Shown: positions 12,701 through 27,700, counted from the first letter of the stretch. The stretch is DNA of 64,000 nucleotides from Heloderma charlesbogerti (GCA_026122225.1 JANEZZ010001956.1:312501-376500); one strand, 5' to 3'. Translations and numbers: made by a program. The notes: generated by a model not told the origin, from the letters alone.

Positions 12701-15700
12701 CATCTTGCAACCCAAAGACTGCACCACAGCAGCTCAGAAGTAGACAATCGCAATGGCAGCAGACTAATCTGTAGGTGGTCTCTAGTTTTGAGAGACAAGG
12801 ACTGTGGACAAAGGTGGGTGAAGGAAATGCACACTGACTAGGGACTATAAAAGGTAGGAGGTTCGTGGATCTCATTGTGCTCCTAATCACATGAAGATTT
12901 CTGAACATGATTCTTGCTTAAGGAACTGTATTGTACAGTTCATTCTAATTCTGCACCAGATGAAATTCTGGTTGCAAATTAAAACGATGCATGCTAATAA
13001 AATGTAGATACTAGAAGTGCTTTCAATTACATATGAATTATAGAAGTTGGTTTGAAATTTTGGGGCAGATGTGTGCATCTTGTAGTTAACGTACTACAAG
13101 ATGTAGTCTCACTTTGTTTACTAGACAGCGTTTTAGTAAATGGATGTCACTTGTTTTGTAAAAACATTGTGAGCTATTTTACTAAATATTTAATGAAGAT
13201 AAGCATTCAATTTCTCCTCCAATTCGAACAAAAGATCGCCATGTAATATAGGATATGGCCCACATTCAGATGTCAATGATTCATAAGGGATTTTAGTCTT
13301 CATTTTTTGCCAGCTGCTTTTCCATGCCCATTTCTTGCCCTTCTTCCAAAAGAAGGTTCATATAAGCGACATTCTGTGAATGAGTCAAGCAGGTACCTTT
13401 TTATGAGTGCTCATTTGAGAGCAGGAGGCTACCCTTATGGCATTTGTGTATCATAGAATAGTATAGTAGGGTTGAAAGGGGCCTACAAGGCCATCGAGTA
13501 AGTCTACCATATTTGATAGGCAGGTAGACACTGCTGATCTCTTCAGAAGAAAGAGATACAGCTTTTTAAGTGAGAAAAGAGTATTTGCTCCAGTCTACCC
13601 CAAAGATTTGGGAAACATTACACACAAATTCCAGTGATAGGATATGCAACACAGAGAGAATGAGTGAATGAGAGAGACAGAGAGACACAATGGATTTATA
13701 TTCAAGCACCATCATGGACTGTGTTAGGAACTCTGTGAAATATTAAGAAAGTACACCATAACGGCAGAGTTTAATTATATCCTCTTACCTCAGCACCTGA
13801 ATAGTTGAAGATTCCTACCACACTAACTGGAACCAGCTTGTTCACACAGCGACCCAGAGCTTTACGTCCAAGGGCAAAGATAAAAGGGATTTCTTGCTCC
13901 CGTGCCATTGCTATTACGTTGTACAGAGCTTCATCTAGTCCACCTTGGTGAGTGCCGGGAAGGACAACAGACTGAGTGGGAAGAACTCTCTCATAACTAG
14001 CCAAACTTTTAAGTCTGCTAAATTTACATTGCTAACCAAATATTAATATTTTCTATAAAGGTAAACCATATGCATGCAGCACCTACAGCACAGCATGAAC
14101 TAGGAGCCTTTTCACACATTGAGCTTTTTAGACAAACACCTAAGATTTAAGTGCATGCCTAAATATGTGCAGATGTTACAAACATTTCTTGCATGGAGAC
14201 AAGAAGCTGGGATTGGCTGCTTCTCTGTAGCAAATCCTATTTGTTGCTACATGATGTAACAGGATGGCACAAGGACTCATTCCTATTATAATGGAAAAAT
14301 TATAATCCATAATACAAACACACTGTCTAAAGCTAGTCAGTTTTAGAAGTACAAGAAAGAAAATTAAAATATACTTCGCTGCTTTGAAGTTGCTGCATGT
14401 TTAACAGTGAAATAATGAATCAATTACTGTTACGCTAACCAACTTAGTTATCAAAAGCAGAAGTTCTAAAAAAAATCAGTTTTGATAAGTCTGAAGGCTT
14501 TAGCTAGGAAGCTAGTTACAATGGGTTGCATCCAATCTCCCCTCTTGCGTGAAAGCAAAGCGCATGAAGGGGTTTTGCATAACATGGTATCTGCCTGTCT
14601 CCTTCCCCCACAGCTGAAGACCCTGTGTCACACTGCAAGCCATTCTGAAGAGTCTTCTGACTCTCCAGAGTAGCTTTTCAAGGGTGTGAGGAGCTGCAGG
14701 AAGCAAGGGGCAGAAGAGGCTCAGTGTGCACGTGGTGTTCTGTACACAGCTCTTTGGATACCACTAAATGCCCTATACATAGAACATGCAGTCAGGGCCA
14801 GAAATATTGGAACAAGGATAACTGTTTTGGCAGTTGGCCTCTGCACACCACCACGTTGAAGTTGAAAGGAAGCACACCCAGATGGGAGCGAAGTCAGGAC
14901 TTTCAGCTGTAATTCAGGGGGTTTGACAAAAGTGGGGCACCAACCATTCTGGAAGTACAGCCAACGGCACACACACACACCCTCATCATTGGTGGTTCAT
15001 AAGGAATGGAACAAACCAACATCATTCCAAACTTAAGGATCACCTTCAATACCTGGATGAAAATCCTTTGCAGTCAATGACTGCCTGAAGTCTGGAACCC
15101 ATGGACATGACCAAATGCTGAGTTTCCTCCCTCGAGATGCTTTGCCAGGCCTTGACTGCAGCTGCCTTCAGCTGCTGCTTGTTTGTGGGTCTTTCTGCCT
15201 TCAGTCTTGTCTTCAGTAAGTGAGAAGCATGCTCTATTGGCTTGAGATCAGGTGACTGACTTGGCCATTGAAGAACATCCCACTTCTTTGCCTGGAGAAA
15301 CCCTTGGGTAGCTTTTGCGGTATGTTTTGGGTCATGATCCATCTGCAATATGAAGTGGCGTCCTATCAGTTTGGCAGCATTCGGCTGAATCTGAGCAGAA
15401 AGTATAGCCCTATACACTTCAGAATTCATCCTGCTGCTTTTATCAGCAGTCAGGACATCAATAAACACCAGTGACCCGGTTCCATTGGCAGCCATACATG
15501 CCCATGCCATAACACTGCCTCCACCATGTTTGACAGATGTGGTATGCTTTGGATTGTGAGCTCTTCCTTTCCTTCTCCATACTTTTCTCTTCCCATCATT
15601 CTGGTACAAGTTAATCTTGGTTTCATCAGTCCAAAGAATCTTATTCCAGAACCGGGCAGGCTTTTTTAGGTGTTTGCTGGCAAAGGCTAATCTGGCCTTT

Positions 15701-18700
15701 CTGTTCTTGAGCGTTACCAGTGGTTTGCACCTTGCTGTGAAGCCTCTGTATTTATATTCATAAAGCTGTCTCTTGACTGTAGATGTTCACAATGACATGC
15801 CTACCTCCGCAAGAGCGTTCTTGACCTGGCTAGATGTTGTGAAAGGGTTCCTCTTCACCGTGAGCAGAATTCTGCGGTCATCCACTTTAGTTGTCTTCTG
15901 TGGTCTTCCAGGCCTTTTGCTGTTGCTGAGCTTGCCAGTTAATTCCTTCTTTTTCAGGATGTTCCAAACTGTTGTATTGGCCACTCCCACTGTTTTTGCT
16001 ATCTCTCTGATGGGTTTATTTTGTTTCCTCAGCCTAATGATGGCCTCCTTCACTTGCAGGGACACCGCTTTAGGCCTCATGTTGGGAGTTCCAGTGAACA
16101 GCTACCAAATGCAAATGTAACACTCAGAACCACCTCCAGGCCTTTTATCTACTTGATTGGTCATGGGGTACCCAGGAAACAGGCCACCCCTGGCCATGCA
16201 GCTGCTTGTCAGCCATTCATTCCATTACATATAAGCCACCAACGATTGGGGGGGGGGTCTGCCCCGGCTGTACTTCCTGAATGGTGCCCCACTTTTGTCA
16301 AAAAGTGCCCCACTTTTGTCAAACCCCTTGAATTACAGCTGAAAGTCCTGACTTCCCTCCCATATGGGTGTGTTTCCTTTCAACTTCAATGTGGTGGTGT
16401 GCAGAGGCCAACTGCCAAAACAGTTATCCTTGTTCCAATATTTCTGTCCCTACCTGTAGCATAGGAGAGGAGACATCAAATGATTCCATGGTAAAATAGA
16501 CAACCAGATTCAGCCTAATAAGAGAAAGTGGCCCACAAGTATCATTAATACCTTTTGACTGGATTTTCTCACAGTTGGGAGAAATGATGACACACTTGAT
16601 CTTGTTTAACTTCATATGCTTGGTAACCTCACGCAGACCCATCACAAGCCTCCTCTTTGCTTTAGCTCTCATGGGGTCCTTTTGGTAAATTCGTTCTTGG
16701 AAGCTCACAAGCTCTTGTAACAGGAGAGTCACACACTCATCTATTTCTTTACTTAGAACTTGATTACAGTACCTGTAAATTCAGAAGGTAACCAATAAAT
16801 TTCAAGAAGGCCAATTTGCCCTAGTACCTTTTGCTTAATTTTCGGAAGTTCTCTGGCTCATGTTAGTAAAGAAAGGTTCATGTTAAAATGCCCTGGCACT
16901 TTAACCCACTACATAGCCATTATAACTACATTTCATTGCTATATCACCTTCCATGAATAAGAACTATAATTACTTTTAATAGTAAGCCTTTTCATCTACA
17001 TTGCAAATTGTATATTTATGTGCTAGGTAAGCTCTAATCATGTATTATGACTGCTTAAAGAATTTAGCCCATTTCTCTTTTGATAATTATTATTTATTAT
17101 TATAATATTTATTTATATCCCGCATTTTCCTCAATACTGGGACTCAAGGTGGCTTTACAACATTAAAACTTATACAATTAAAATCTATAAATAGAAATAG
17201 AAATACAAGTGTACAAAAGTTAAAGATATAATTAAATCATCAATTTCATATAATTTTAATTATAATTTATTAAATTATAATTAAAATTGTAAAAATATCA
17301 GAACATTAAATGACAAGAAAAATAGTATCCATCTGTCATATTTTCACAGGTCCAGACTAGTTATCCCCAAAAGCCTGCTGGAACAAAAAAGTTTTTACAT
17401 ACCTACGAAAGCATATCAAGGAGGGTGCCATTCTCACCTCCCTGGGAAGGGAGTTCCAGAGCCTTGGGGCAGCCACCGAGAAGGCCCTCTCCTGTGTTCC
17501 CACCAGGCATACCTGTGATGGTGGCGGGATGGCGAGAAGGGCTTCCCCTGAAGATCTCAGGGCATGAGTAGGCTCATAGGGGAGAATACGGTCTTTAAGA
17601 TAACCTGGACCCGAGCCGTATAGGGCTTTATAGGACACGACCAGCACTTTGAATTGTGCCCGGAAACAGATTGGGAGCCAGTGAAGCTGTTTTAAGAGGG
17701 GAGTAGTATGATCCCTGTAACCAGCCCCAGCCAGCAGTCTGGCAGCAGCTCTTTGAACCAGCTGAAGTTTCCCAACACTCTTCGGAGGCACCCCCACGTA
17801 GAGTATGTCACAGTAATCCAAACGGGATGTAACTAAGGCATGTGTTACTGTGGCCAAGTCAGACATCTCAAGGAACGGGCGCAGCTGGCGCACTAGCTTT
17901 AACTGTGCAAATGCACTCCTGGCCACCGCTGACACCTGGGCATCCAAGTTCAGGGCTGAGTCCAGAAGTACACCCAAGCTGCGAACCTGTGTCTTCAGAG
18001 GGAGTGTAATCCCATCTAGCACAAGCTGTATCTCTATTCCCTGATCTATCTTTCAGCTGACCAGGAGCACCTCTGTCTTGTCTGGACTAAGCTTCAATTT
18101 GTTTGCCCTCATCCAGTCCATTACTGCCAATAGACAGTAATTCAGCCCCCAAACAGCTTCTTTGGAATTAGATGGAAAGGAAAAGTAGAGTTGGGTAGCA
18201 TCAGCGTACTGGTGACACCGAACCCCAAAACTGCGGACAACCTCTCCCAGCGTTTTCATGTATATATTAAATAGCATGGGGGACAAAACAGAACCTTGAG
18301 GGACTCCACAAGCCAATGGCCAGGGAGTTGAATGGAGGTCCCCCAGCACCACCTTCTGGGTCCACCCTTCCAAGAAGGAATGGAGCCACTGAAAAACAGT
18401 GCCTCCAAGTCCCATCCCAGCAAGGTGGCCCAGAAGGATACCATGGTCAATGGTATTGAAAGCTGCTGAGAGATCTTCCTTATCCTTTCCATGCCATTTG
18501 AAAATAATTTTCAAATGCAGGATGATACCCACATCTGGGAAGTATTTTGATAGCATTGTGTTGAAGGGCAGCATATCCAGGTTGCCTTGGAAGCAGCAGG
18601 AACATGTTTGACCAGGACATGGTTATGGGCTGGATGAAGGCTAATGGAAACTTAATGCAGACAGGGCAGAGGTGTTGATAGTAGGCTAACCTGGAAATAG

Positions 18701-21700
18701 GGCAGGGGGAAGCGAAGAAATAGTGGGTCTACCTCTTACCTTGAAAGAACAGGTTCAGCTGGCAGTGCTCTTTCACCTCTCCTCGCTACTTGAATGCCAG
18801 CTGTTGCTGCCACCCATGAGTAACTTTTACCTACTTAGGCCAGTGAGCCAAATGCACCCTTCCTCTGATGGAGATCTAGCTTCAGTCACCTGTGCTTGAG
18901 TAACTTTCTATTCGGACTAACGCAATGCATTACATATGCCTGCCTTCTGAAGACTGTTCAGAAGTTGCAGCTATTGCAGAGTCCTGCTATCTATCTGTTA
19001 ACTATGCCAGGCCACGGACAATGAATACGTCCTGTCTTAGCAGAACCACACTGGCTGCTTATTAGTTTGCTTAGTTTTTATAGCTACAAGTTTCACAGTA
19101 GTATTGTAGTGTGATTTTAGAATTAGGTTTTTACTTTGTAAGTTGCTTTTGAGTGTCTACCCAACAGAGAATGCAGCACAGAAGTATCTGAAACATGCCA
19201 ACATTGCTCCTCAGTGAAACTTTCGACAGCAGCATTGCCCTCAACCTCCTGGAGAAATAAAGTCACTATAGTATTTTCCCCCCACCCAAAAGAGTTCAAA
19301 ATATCAAATATTTGAATCAGATTTTTGCATAAGGCTGGTGTTGCTTGAAGTGAGACCATGCACTCAACCCAATAGCTGAAAACCGGGACAGGTGGTACAG
19401 AAAGTAATATATTCCTTCAGATCAGACTGGCTAGTAACTCTACTTTTTCCTTCTTTTATAGTATGTGACTTGACTAAAATTGCCAAAGATATTTGTGGTG
19501 CAAGCACCTTCTGTCCTGTGTGTGGTACATTATGCTCAGGATAGCTAGAGTTTATTCAAATGGGACTGCCATGCCTTGCAAAGTGGGCTGAATGTGATGG
19601 TGGTGGTGGTTATTGGTCCATTCAACTTTGACTTTAAGACATGTTTCATTGGACAAGTTCTGCAGAAAGTAGTTTTAAAAGGTTCTTACTCTCTGAATCT
19701 CTTGCTGTGAATTTTTGTTATAGTTGAAGATGCCATTGGACTACCTATCCCTGAACTGGCAGGTGAGCCTTGGGATACTGGAGTCATGCAGTAGGGAGAA
19801 TTCTGGCTTGCTGGAGAGAGTGAGGTGTCACTTGGCACACTCAGGCCTGTTTCTGTAACAGAAAAATAAAAGAGTAACTGTTGCACCCAGAAGTATGTCT
19901 CATGTGTCACTGGAATATATCATTCCATATTTTTCCTTCCATCCCACCACGACACTCTTTAAAAAAGGAACATAGTCCACGTGAGTGTCTTCCTTCTTCA
20001 GTAACAGAATGCCCCCCCCCAAATTTATTTTTAAAGAAAGTCAGTATTATGATGTGACAGGGCCACCTTTTGCAAATCAGCACAAGTCTTAGATTTATGG
20101 TGCGCATAAATCAGTTAATGTTCTGCAGTTTGAAGTCTTCTATGAGGGGATCTTAAACCACAGCCAGCAATTAACCATCAAGGCAATTTTTAAAGATATA
20201 AGATGGGGTCCAGAGGGCCCCAAGTGGTCGAATGGGTGAATATAGGGGCTCTTTAACTGCCCCTCTCCTGCCTTCTCATCTGGAAAGGTTGAGGGAACTT
20301 CAGAAATGGCATTCCATGAGGATCAAGGAGCTGCAAACATATGTGGGAGGAGGACATCAGTGCTTGAAAGCCAGCACAGGTGTCTTTGGATATCAGTTAA
20401 AGTACTCAGCCTGTCTAAACTATGCGGAAGCGCTACACAAACAAGCAAGTTCTCTGCACTCATCTGTTTTAATGTAAACAGCACAACAGAAAAGCAGTTG
20501 GCTATAATAAAATCTTATAAACTGCAAGTATTCAAGCAAGCGGATATTTATTAAATTGGGCTGAATAATATATAAATTCTAGTTTCCAAATTGGAAATAA
20601 AATAAAAGTTTCTGAAACTGGAAGAATTTCTGTTGCAGCATTCATTTAAAATTTAGACTGGAAGTATGTACAAGCTTTCTATATCCGAAGCATGAATAAA
20701 ATAGTTCAGATGCAAAATCCTAAAAGAAAAAAATATTTCACATAGGCAAGATATACAACACTTTATCTGAATTAGTTAACTCAACACTACATAACACACA
20801 GGCAGACACATGCAAACAGACAGACAGACAGACAGACAGACACACACACACACACACACACAGTTAAGCATATTAATGTAGCTAGACATATGTTTCAGTT
20901 TGTTTGTTTTTTTAGAGTTCTGACCTTCTTGAGATGCTAGTTCTTCTGACTGGTTAGAAGTCAGATTCAGATTCACCTCTTGTTCTTCATCAGCTCCCAG
21001 AAGGCTGGGATCCACAGACAAGCGTCCTTTCTTTTCTTCTCTTTCTTTCAAGATAATCTGAAACAAACCCAATTATGAAGTTGTGGATGATACTAATTTC
21101 TTCTTCTATACATTAATAACTTGTTTCTTTGTTAAACTGAGGATACCAAGTTTGATTAATAGGCTTTATCCATTATACAAGCCTAAAAAGAGTAGCCATT
21201 TTTTTAGAAATATGTGTAGAGAGTCACATTCTGGAAATAGACAAAAGGGATTAAAAAATACCAAGACAAAGAAATAATCCCTGACCAAACAAAATGTAGA
21301 AACTATGTAGAAGTCAGAAACAACCTCTTACAAAATACAATTTTTTTACAACTGTGTTCACTACCACATGTAGGTAAACATTTAAAAACAAAACTGAGAT
21401 GTTTAAAATACAAAAAATCAACACTCTAACAAAATTATATCCTTACTGTGAGTCAGAGATTAATCATAACATATAAGGTGAGGCCCCTTCATGGATCACT
21501 GACTTGTTGTGACAAAGGGGCTGGAGTAACTCAGTGAAGCCATACGCTATGCCATGCAAGGCCACCCAAGACGGACAGGTCACGGCAGAGAGTTCTGACA
21601 AAATGTGGTCCACTGGAGAAAGAAATGGCAATCCACTCCAGTATGCTTGCCAAGAAAACCCCATGGAACGTATCACAAGGCTAAAAGATATGATGCTGGA

Positions 21701-24700
21701 AGATGAGCCCCTCAGGTCGGAAGGTGTCCAATATACTACTGGAGAAGAGCAGAAGGTATTTCCAAGTGGCGCCAGAAAGAGTGAAGCGGCTGGGCCAAAG
21801 CCGAAAGGACACCCAGCTGTGGATGTGTCTGGTGGTGAAAAGAAAGTCCAATGCTGTAAAGAATATTGTTTAGGAACCTGGAATGTAAGAACAATGAATC
21901 AAGACAAGCTGGAGGTGGTCAAACATGAGATGGCAAGATTGAACATCAACATCTTGGGAATCAGTGAACTAAAATGGACAAGCATGGGCAAATTTAATTC
22001 AGGTGACCATTATATCTACTACTGTGGGCAAGAATCCCTTAGAAGAAATGGAGTAGCTCACATAGTCAACAAAAGGGTGGGAAAAGCAGTACTGGGGTAC
22101 AATCTCAAGAACGATAGAATGATCTCAGTACGAATCCAAGGCAAACCATTCCACATCACAGTAATTCAAGTCTATGTCCCAACCACTGATGCCGAAGAAG
22201 CTGAGGTTGATCGGTTCTATGAAGACCTACAACACCTTCTAGAACTAACACTCAAAAAAGATGTCCTCTACATCATAGGGGACTGGAATGCTAAAATAGG
22301 AAGTCAAGAAATCACCGGGATAACAGGCAAGCATGGCCTTGGTGTACAAAATGAAGCAGGACAAAGGCTAATAGAGTTTTGCCAAGAGAACATGCTGATC
22401 ATAGCAAACACCCTTTTTCAACAGCACAAGAGGCGACTCTACACATGGACATCACCAGATGGTCAATATCGAAATCAGAGTGATTATGTCCTTTGCAGCC
22501 AAAGATGGAGAAGCTCTATACAGTCAGTAAAAACAAGACCTGGAGCTGACTGTGGCTCAGATCATGAGCTGCTTCTTGCAAAATTTTGGCTTAAGTTGAA
22601 GAACATAGGGAAAACCACTAAACCGTTCTGGTATGACCTAAATCATATCCCTTATGAATATACAGTGGAGGTGAGGAATAGATTTCAGGGATTAGACCTG
22701 ATAGACAGAGTGCCTGAGGAACTATGGACGGAGGTCCGTAACATTGTTCAGGAGGTAGAAACTAAATCCATCCCAAAGAAAAAGAAATGCCAGAAAGCAA
22801 AGTGGCTGTCTGATGAGGCTTTACAAGTAGCTGAGGAAAGAAGGGAAGCGAAAAGCAAGGGAGAAAGGGGAAGATATACCCAACTGAATGCAGAGTTCCA
22901 GAGAATAGCAAGGAGAGACAAGAAGGCTTTCTTAAATGAACAATGCAAAGAAATCGAAGAAAACAACTGAATGGGAAAGACTAGAGATCTCTTCAAGAAA
23001 ATTGGAGATCTCAAGGGAACATTTTGTGCAAAGATGGGCATGATAAAGGACAAAGAAGGCAGGGACCTAACAGAAGCAGATGAGATTAAGAAGAGGTGGA
23101 AAGAATACACAGAAGAACTATACAAGAAAGATCTTAATGTCCCTGAGAGCCATGATAGTGCGGTCACTGAACTTGAGCCAGACATCCTAGAGAGTGAAGT
23201 CAAATGGGCCTTAGGAAGCATCACTAACAACAAGGCTAGTGGAAATGACAGTATTCCAGCTGAGCTATTTAAGATCCTAAAAGATGATGCTGTTAAAGTG
23301 CTGCACTCAATATGCCAACAAATTTGGAACACTCAACAATGGCCACAAGACTGGAAAAGGTCAGTTAACATTCCAATTCCAAAGAAGGGCAATGCCAAAG
23401 AGTGTTCAAACTACTGTACAATTGCGCTCATTTCACATGCCAGCAAGGTTATGCTCAAAATCCTACAAGCTAGGCTTCAGCAGTATGTGAACCAAGAACT
23501 ACCGGAAGTACAAGCTGGGTTTCGAAGAGGCAGAGGAACTAGAGATGAAATCGCCAACATTCGCTGGATCATGGAGAAAGCAAGAGAATTCCAGAAAAAC
23601 GTCTATTTCTGCTTCATTGACTATGCTAAAGCCTTTGATTGTGTGGATCACAACAAACTGTGGCAAATTCTTAAAGTCATGGGAGTACCAGACCACCTTA
23701 CCTGTCTCCTGAGAAACCTGTACGAGGGTCAAGAAGCAACAGTAGGAACCGGACATGGAACAACCGATTGGTTCAAAATTGGGAAAGGAGTATGACGAGG
23801 CTGTATATTGTCACCCTGCTTATTTAACTTATGTGCAGAGTACATCATGAGAAACGCCGGGTTGGATGAATCACAAGTCGGAATTAAGATTGCCGGGAGA
23901 ATTATCAACAACCTCAGATACGCAGACGATACCACCCTAATGGCAGAAAGCGAAGAGGATCTAAAGAGCCTCTAAAGAGTTGAGGGTGAAAGTGGAGAGT
24001 GCAAAAGCTGGTTTGAAACTCAACATTAAAAAAACTAAGATCATGGCATCTGGCCCCATCACTTCCTGGCATATAGAAGGGGAAGAAATGGAAGCAGTGA
24101 CAGATTTTATTTTCTTGGGCTCCAAGATCACCACAGATGGTGACTGTAGCCATGAAATTAAAAGACACTTGCTCCTTGGGAGGAAAGCTATGGCAAACCT
24201 AGACAGCATAGTAAGAAGCAGAGACATCACCTTGCCGACAAAGGTCCGTATAATCAAAGCTATGGTTTTCCCAGTAGCAATGTATGGCTGTGAGAGCTGG
24301 ACTATATGGAAGGCTGAGTGCTGAAGAATTGATGCTTTCGAACTGTGGTGCTGGAGAAGACTCTTACGAGTCCCCTGGACTGCAAGGAGGTCAAATCAGT
24401 CAATTCTAAAGGAAATCAACCCTGACTGCTCATTGGAAGGACAGATACTGAAGCTGAAATATTTTGGCCACCTAATGCAAAGAGAAAACTCCCTGGAAAA
24501 GACCCTGATGCTGGGAAAGATTGAAGGCAAAAGGAGAAGGGGACGGCAGAGGATGAGATGGCTAGATAGCATCACGGATGCAATGAATATGGACTTGAGC
24601 ACGCTCCGGGAGCGCAGGACAGGAAGGCCTGGCGTGCTATGGTCCATGGGGTCACGAAGAGTCGGACACGACTGAACGACTGAACAACAACAACACGGTG

Positions 24701-27700
24701 AGCAGCCGTTCCAAATGCCAGACTTATTTCAACCTTGTGGTATTCTTCAGCGGCATATGTAATGTTTTTGTTTCAAGAACATGACTTCACGTTATGCATG
24801 CCTTACCAGTCCTGGCTGTCATTTATGTCTACGTCTGGTAGTAAACTTGGCTTTTTAAAAGGTATTATTTTGTACTACATTGTTATTTCTGACTTTTACA
24901 CTGATTCTTAAGTTTTAAAAACACAACCACATGTGAAACTAACTCCAAATTGACATTAAGACTTCTTTCCATCAATCCTTCGCTCAATTTTTATAATGCA
25001 CACTTGCAAAGAAAACCAAGACCATCTTATAATAATCAAGTATTTAAATTCATGAGCCCATTATTTAAGCATCAGTGCAAAACATATAATTGTGATTAAT
25101 TGAATGACTGAGCAACCTTCATGTAGTTGGGGAATGGCAAACATCCTAGAAGAAGGAGGGGCAGCTTCTCAGGATCCCAACATAAAAAGCAAAATTTCAT
25201 AAAAACCAGGTAGGCTGTGTCACCCATTAAATGGTTACATTCCACACAGTTAATCACAACAAGATAAAGATAACCAGTTTCATACTCTCTGGTATATTGA
25301 CAGATGATATAGCTAGTATCAGTTCTGGTCACCTGAGAAAGTTTTCCAGCCACCAGGACTTCAGCCATTAGGATTCATAATTTCTATATTTACATACCTC
25401 AAAGATCACATTGCTGAAAAGAAGCACCACTTTTTGAGACTGTTTACCTTTTTAAGTGCTGTGGGACGCTTTAGCTTTGAGAGTTCTCTTTCTTTTCCAC
25501 GTTTCACTTTTGGGGCAGTGGAATCCAAAGGATTAAGGCAACCCATAGATGGCTGTCCTTTAGTTAAGGATTTTCGGTTGGCAGATTCTTTGGTATGAAA
25601 AGGAGCAGCACTGCCAACTAAATGTAAACAAGACAGAATGATAGCCGATAGATGATGCTCATGTTTTTCCCCTACTGAACAATTCTCAATACTCATTGTA
25701 AAAGCCTTTTCTTTTGTTGGAAATAAAAATGGAATGACTGTTTCCATTTATTCCATTTAATAACCAGCTTTCAATTTAGCCTACTCTTGCAGGAACACTC
25801 GAGTTCATGTAAGAAAACAGAAACATGCTATACCCCAGCCTTAAGATAAAAATGTTGTTTTAATTGGTGGCTGGAACTGGAGTAATAGCAGTTTCCTTTG
25901 TGTAGCATCCAAAGAACCACACAACTAATTCAATGTACTGCACTGTTTGTCTTGAACCACAGTTTCGTATGCCACATAACAAGCCACATTTGAAACTGAG
26001 GGGACTTTCAAGACCAGCTGGTGATCTAGCATGGGAGTCAAAGAATCTTCCTGCACATGCCCAAGCAACTGGGTGCACTTAAAGGAGTTAGCTGGATCTC
26101 TGGAAAAGCTACTTTCAAAACAAATGTGTAATTTGCACTCCTAAGTCACATCAGACCAGATTAGGAAGGAACAAGCAGATATTCCTCAAATGAAATGCTG
26201 CATTCTTCTCTGAAAAAGCAAACCCTTCCAAAAATAATTTTTAGTGGATGATGTGATCACATATTTCATTAAAGTAGGCAATCCACATTACCTTTCTAAC
26301 AGGCAACCAAGCATAACAGAAGAGACTGAGTACAACAGTCTCATTGTACATTACACCATTTGCAAGAAAAAAAATCCAGCTATCAACAATTCATTTGCAT
26401 TCTGCTACTGAAAAGATCTGGCTTCACAGAGCTAAGTTCTGTGGACTGAATTATTTCACCACCCCAACATTAATTGATGGGTAAGCTGTATTATGAATCT
26501 CATTTCAAGTCTAGGAAACATTCTGGCTGCGTGTGCTCACTACAAATAACCATCATTTATTTCTTATACAGGTATTTATGCTACAAAATACTTCATGCTC
26601 TACATCTCACAGGAGTGAACTGATCAAGGGAGAAGATCCAAATGCAGTATTTGTGTTCATTTTCAAGGGAGTCTTAATGCCACATTTGTTGGTCCAGTAT
26701 AAAAATCCTTGTGCTCAGTGTTAATGTATTAGTCCCCTTAAATGATTGTTAATGCTCTAGTCCCCTTAGATGGAAAAATGTTTAAGAAATGTGTGGCTAA
26801 ATAAAATATACCTACCTGTGTAGGAGAGGGGCCTGGTATTCGTGATCTGACGAGCTTTCATAGCCTGCTGCTGTTTTTCAAGAGCTGCCAGCATGTCCCC
26901 CAAGTCTAACTGCACAGGTGTTTTACTCTTCTTTCCAGCTGCTTTTGAAACTGCTTCCTGTAATTGGAATAAAAATAGTAGAGTTTACCTTTAGTGGCAA
27001 GAGAGATGATTCCAGTTGTTGGGGAACATGAGCAGGAGAGCGCTATTGCACTCAAGTCCTGCTTTCAAGCTTCCTACAGGCAGCTGACTGGCCACTCTGT
27101 GACCAGAACACTGAACTCGATAGGCCTTGGTCTGATGCAGCATGCTGTTCTCATGTACTTATTTAAAGCAAGTATTCTAGCTTCCATAACATTAGGCGCT
27201 ACTCTGTGTCAGGGTGGAAACTGAGCCGATAGAACCCCAGAGCAGTTCTGATTCTGAGGAGGATCAGCAATCCATGGGAGAGGAGCCAGCTCATCCCTCA
27301 CAGGCACAGCAGCTGGCAGAGATTCCTCCTGCCAGCATTCCTGAGGTAGATAGTGACCCTGACAGTGAGAAAGTGCAGGAGGGGGGCTTGCTAGACGATC
27401 AACACAGACAGTGATGAGCGATGGAGGGCACAGAAAGGAGGCGTAGTGGCCGTTTGGTGCACAAGCAACGGCCGCATCCCGTGGACCCAAGGGAAAGAGG
27501 GAGGATCTCTCCCTAGCCCATAAGTTCTGGGTCTTCAAGTGACTCTCTTTCAAACGGGGATCAACTGCCTACCCGGAGCACAGGCTACTCTGCTGTTCAT
27601 TGCTTAGTCGCTGGTGATTAGCATCTGAAAGAGTCATTAAGTTGTAAAAGGATTAAAGCCTTGAAAAGAATCCTTTTGTCTGTGTCTTGAGTTGGCTATT

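Larger units (their letters stand above)
13944..16551. other. Intron 15 of SECISBP2L
   Basis: 2.6 kb, more than half of it a Tc1 element. 13944-14788 has no recognised repeat or gene. Confidence 0.7.
16773..19689. other. Intron 14 of SECISBP2L
   Basis: 2.9 kb, mainly two L2 copies. 16773-17084 and 19075-19689 hold nothing recognised; 17218-17300 is a low-complexity AT tract. Confidence 0.7.
21058..25447. other. Intron 12 of SECISBP2L
   Basis: 4.4 kb, mostly the BovB LINE. 21058-21460 and 24696-25447 show no other feature. Confidence 0.7.

Noticed and set aside
15787..15789. In-frame TGA in the Tc1 transposase inside a SECIS-binding protein gene, as a possible selenocysteine codon
   Set aside because: Tc1 transposases are not selenoproteins, no SECIS-like structure was seen nearby, and a single decay mutation explains it. 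The host gene context is coincidence.
20232..20554. Two overlapping plus-strand frames in intron 13
   Set aside because: No splice context, no similarity to known proteins and low complexity; treated as chance.
20815..20862. Array of short regular repeats as a possible CRISPR-like array
   Set aside because: It is a simple CAGA/CA microsatellite without spacers, in a vertebrate intron.
22748..23332. A 194-codon minus-strand open frame
   Set aside because: It is antisense to the BovB reverse transcriptase region and has no protein features of its own.
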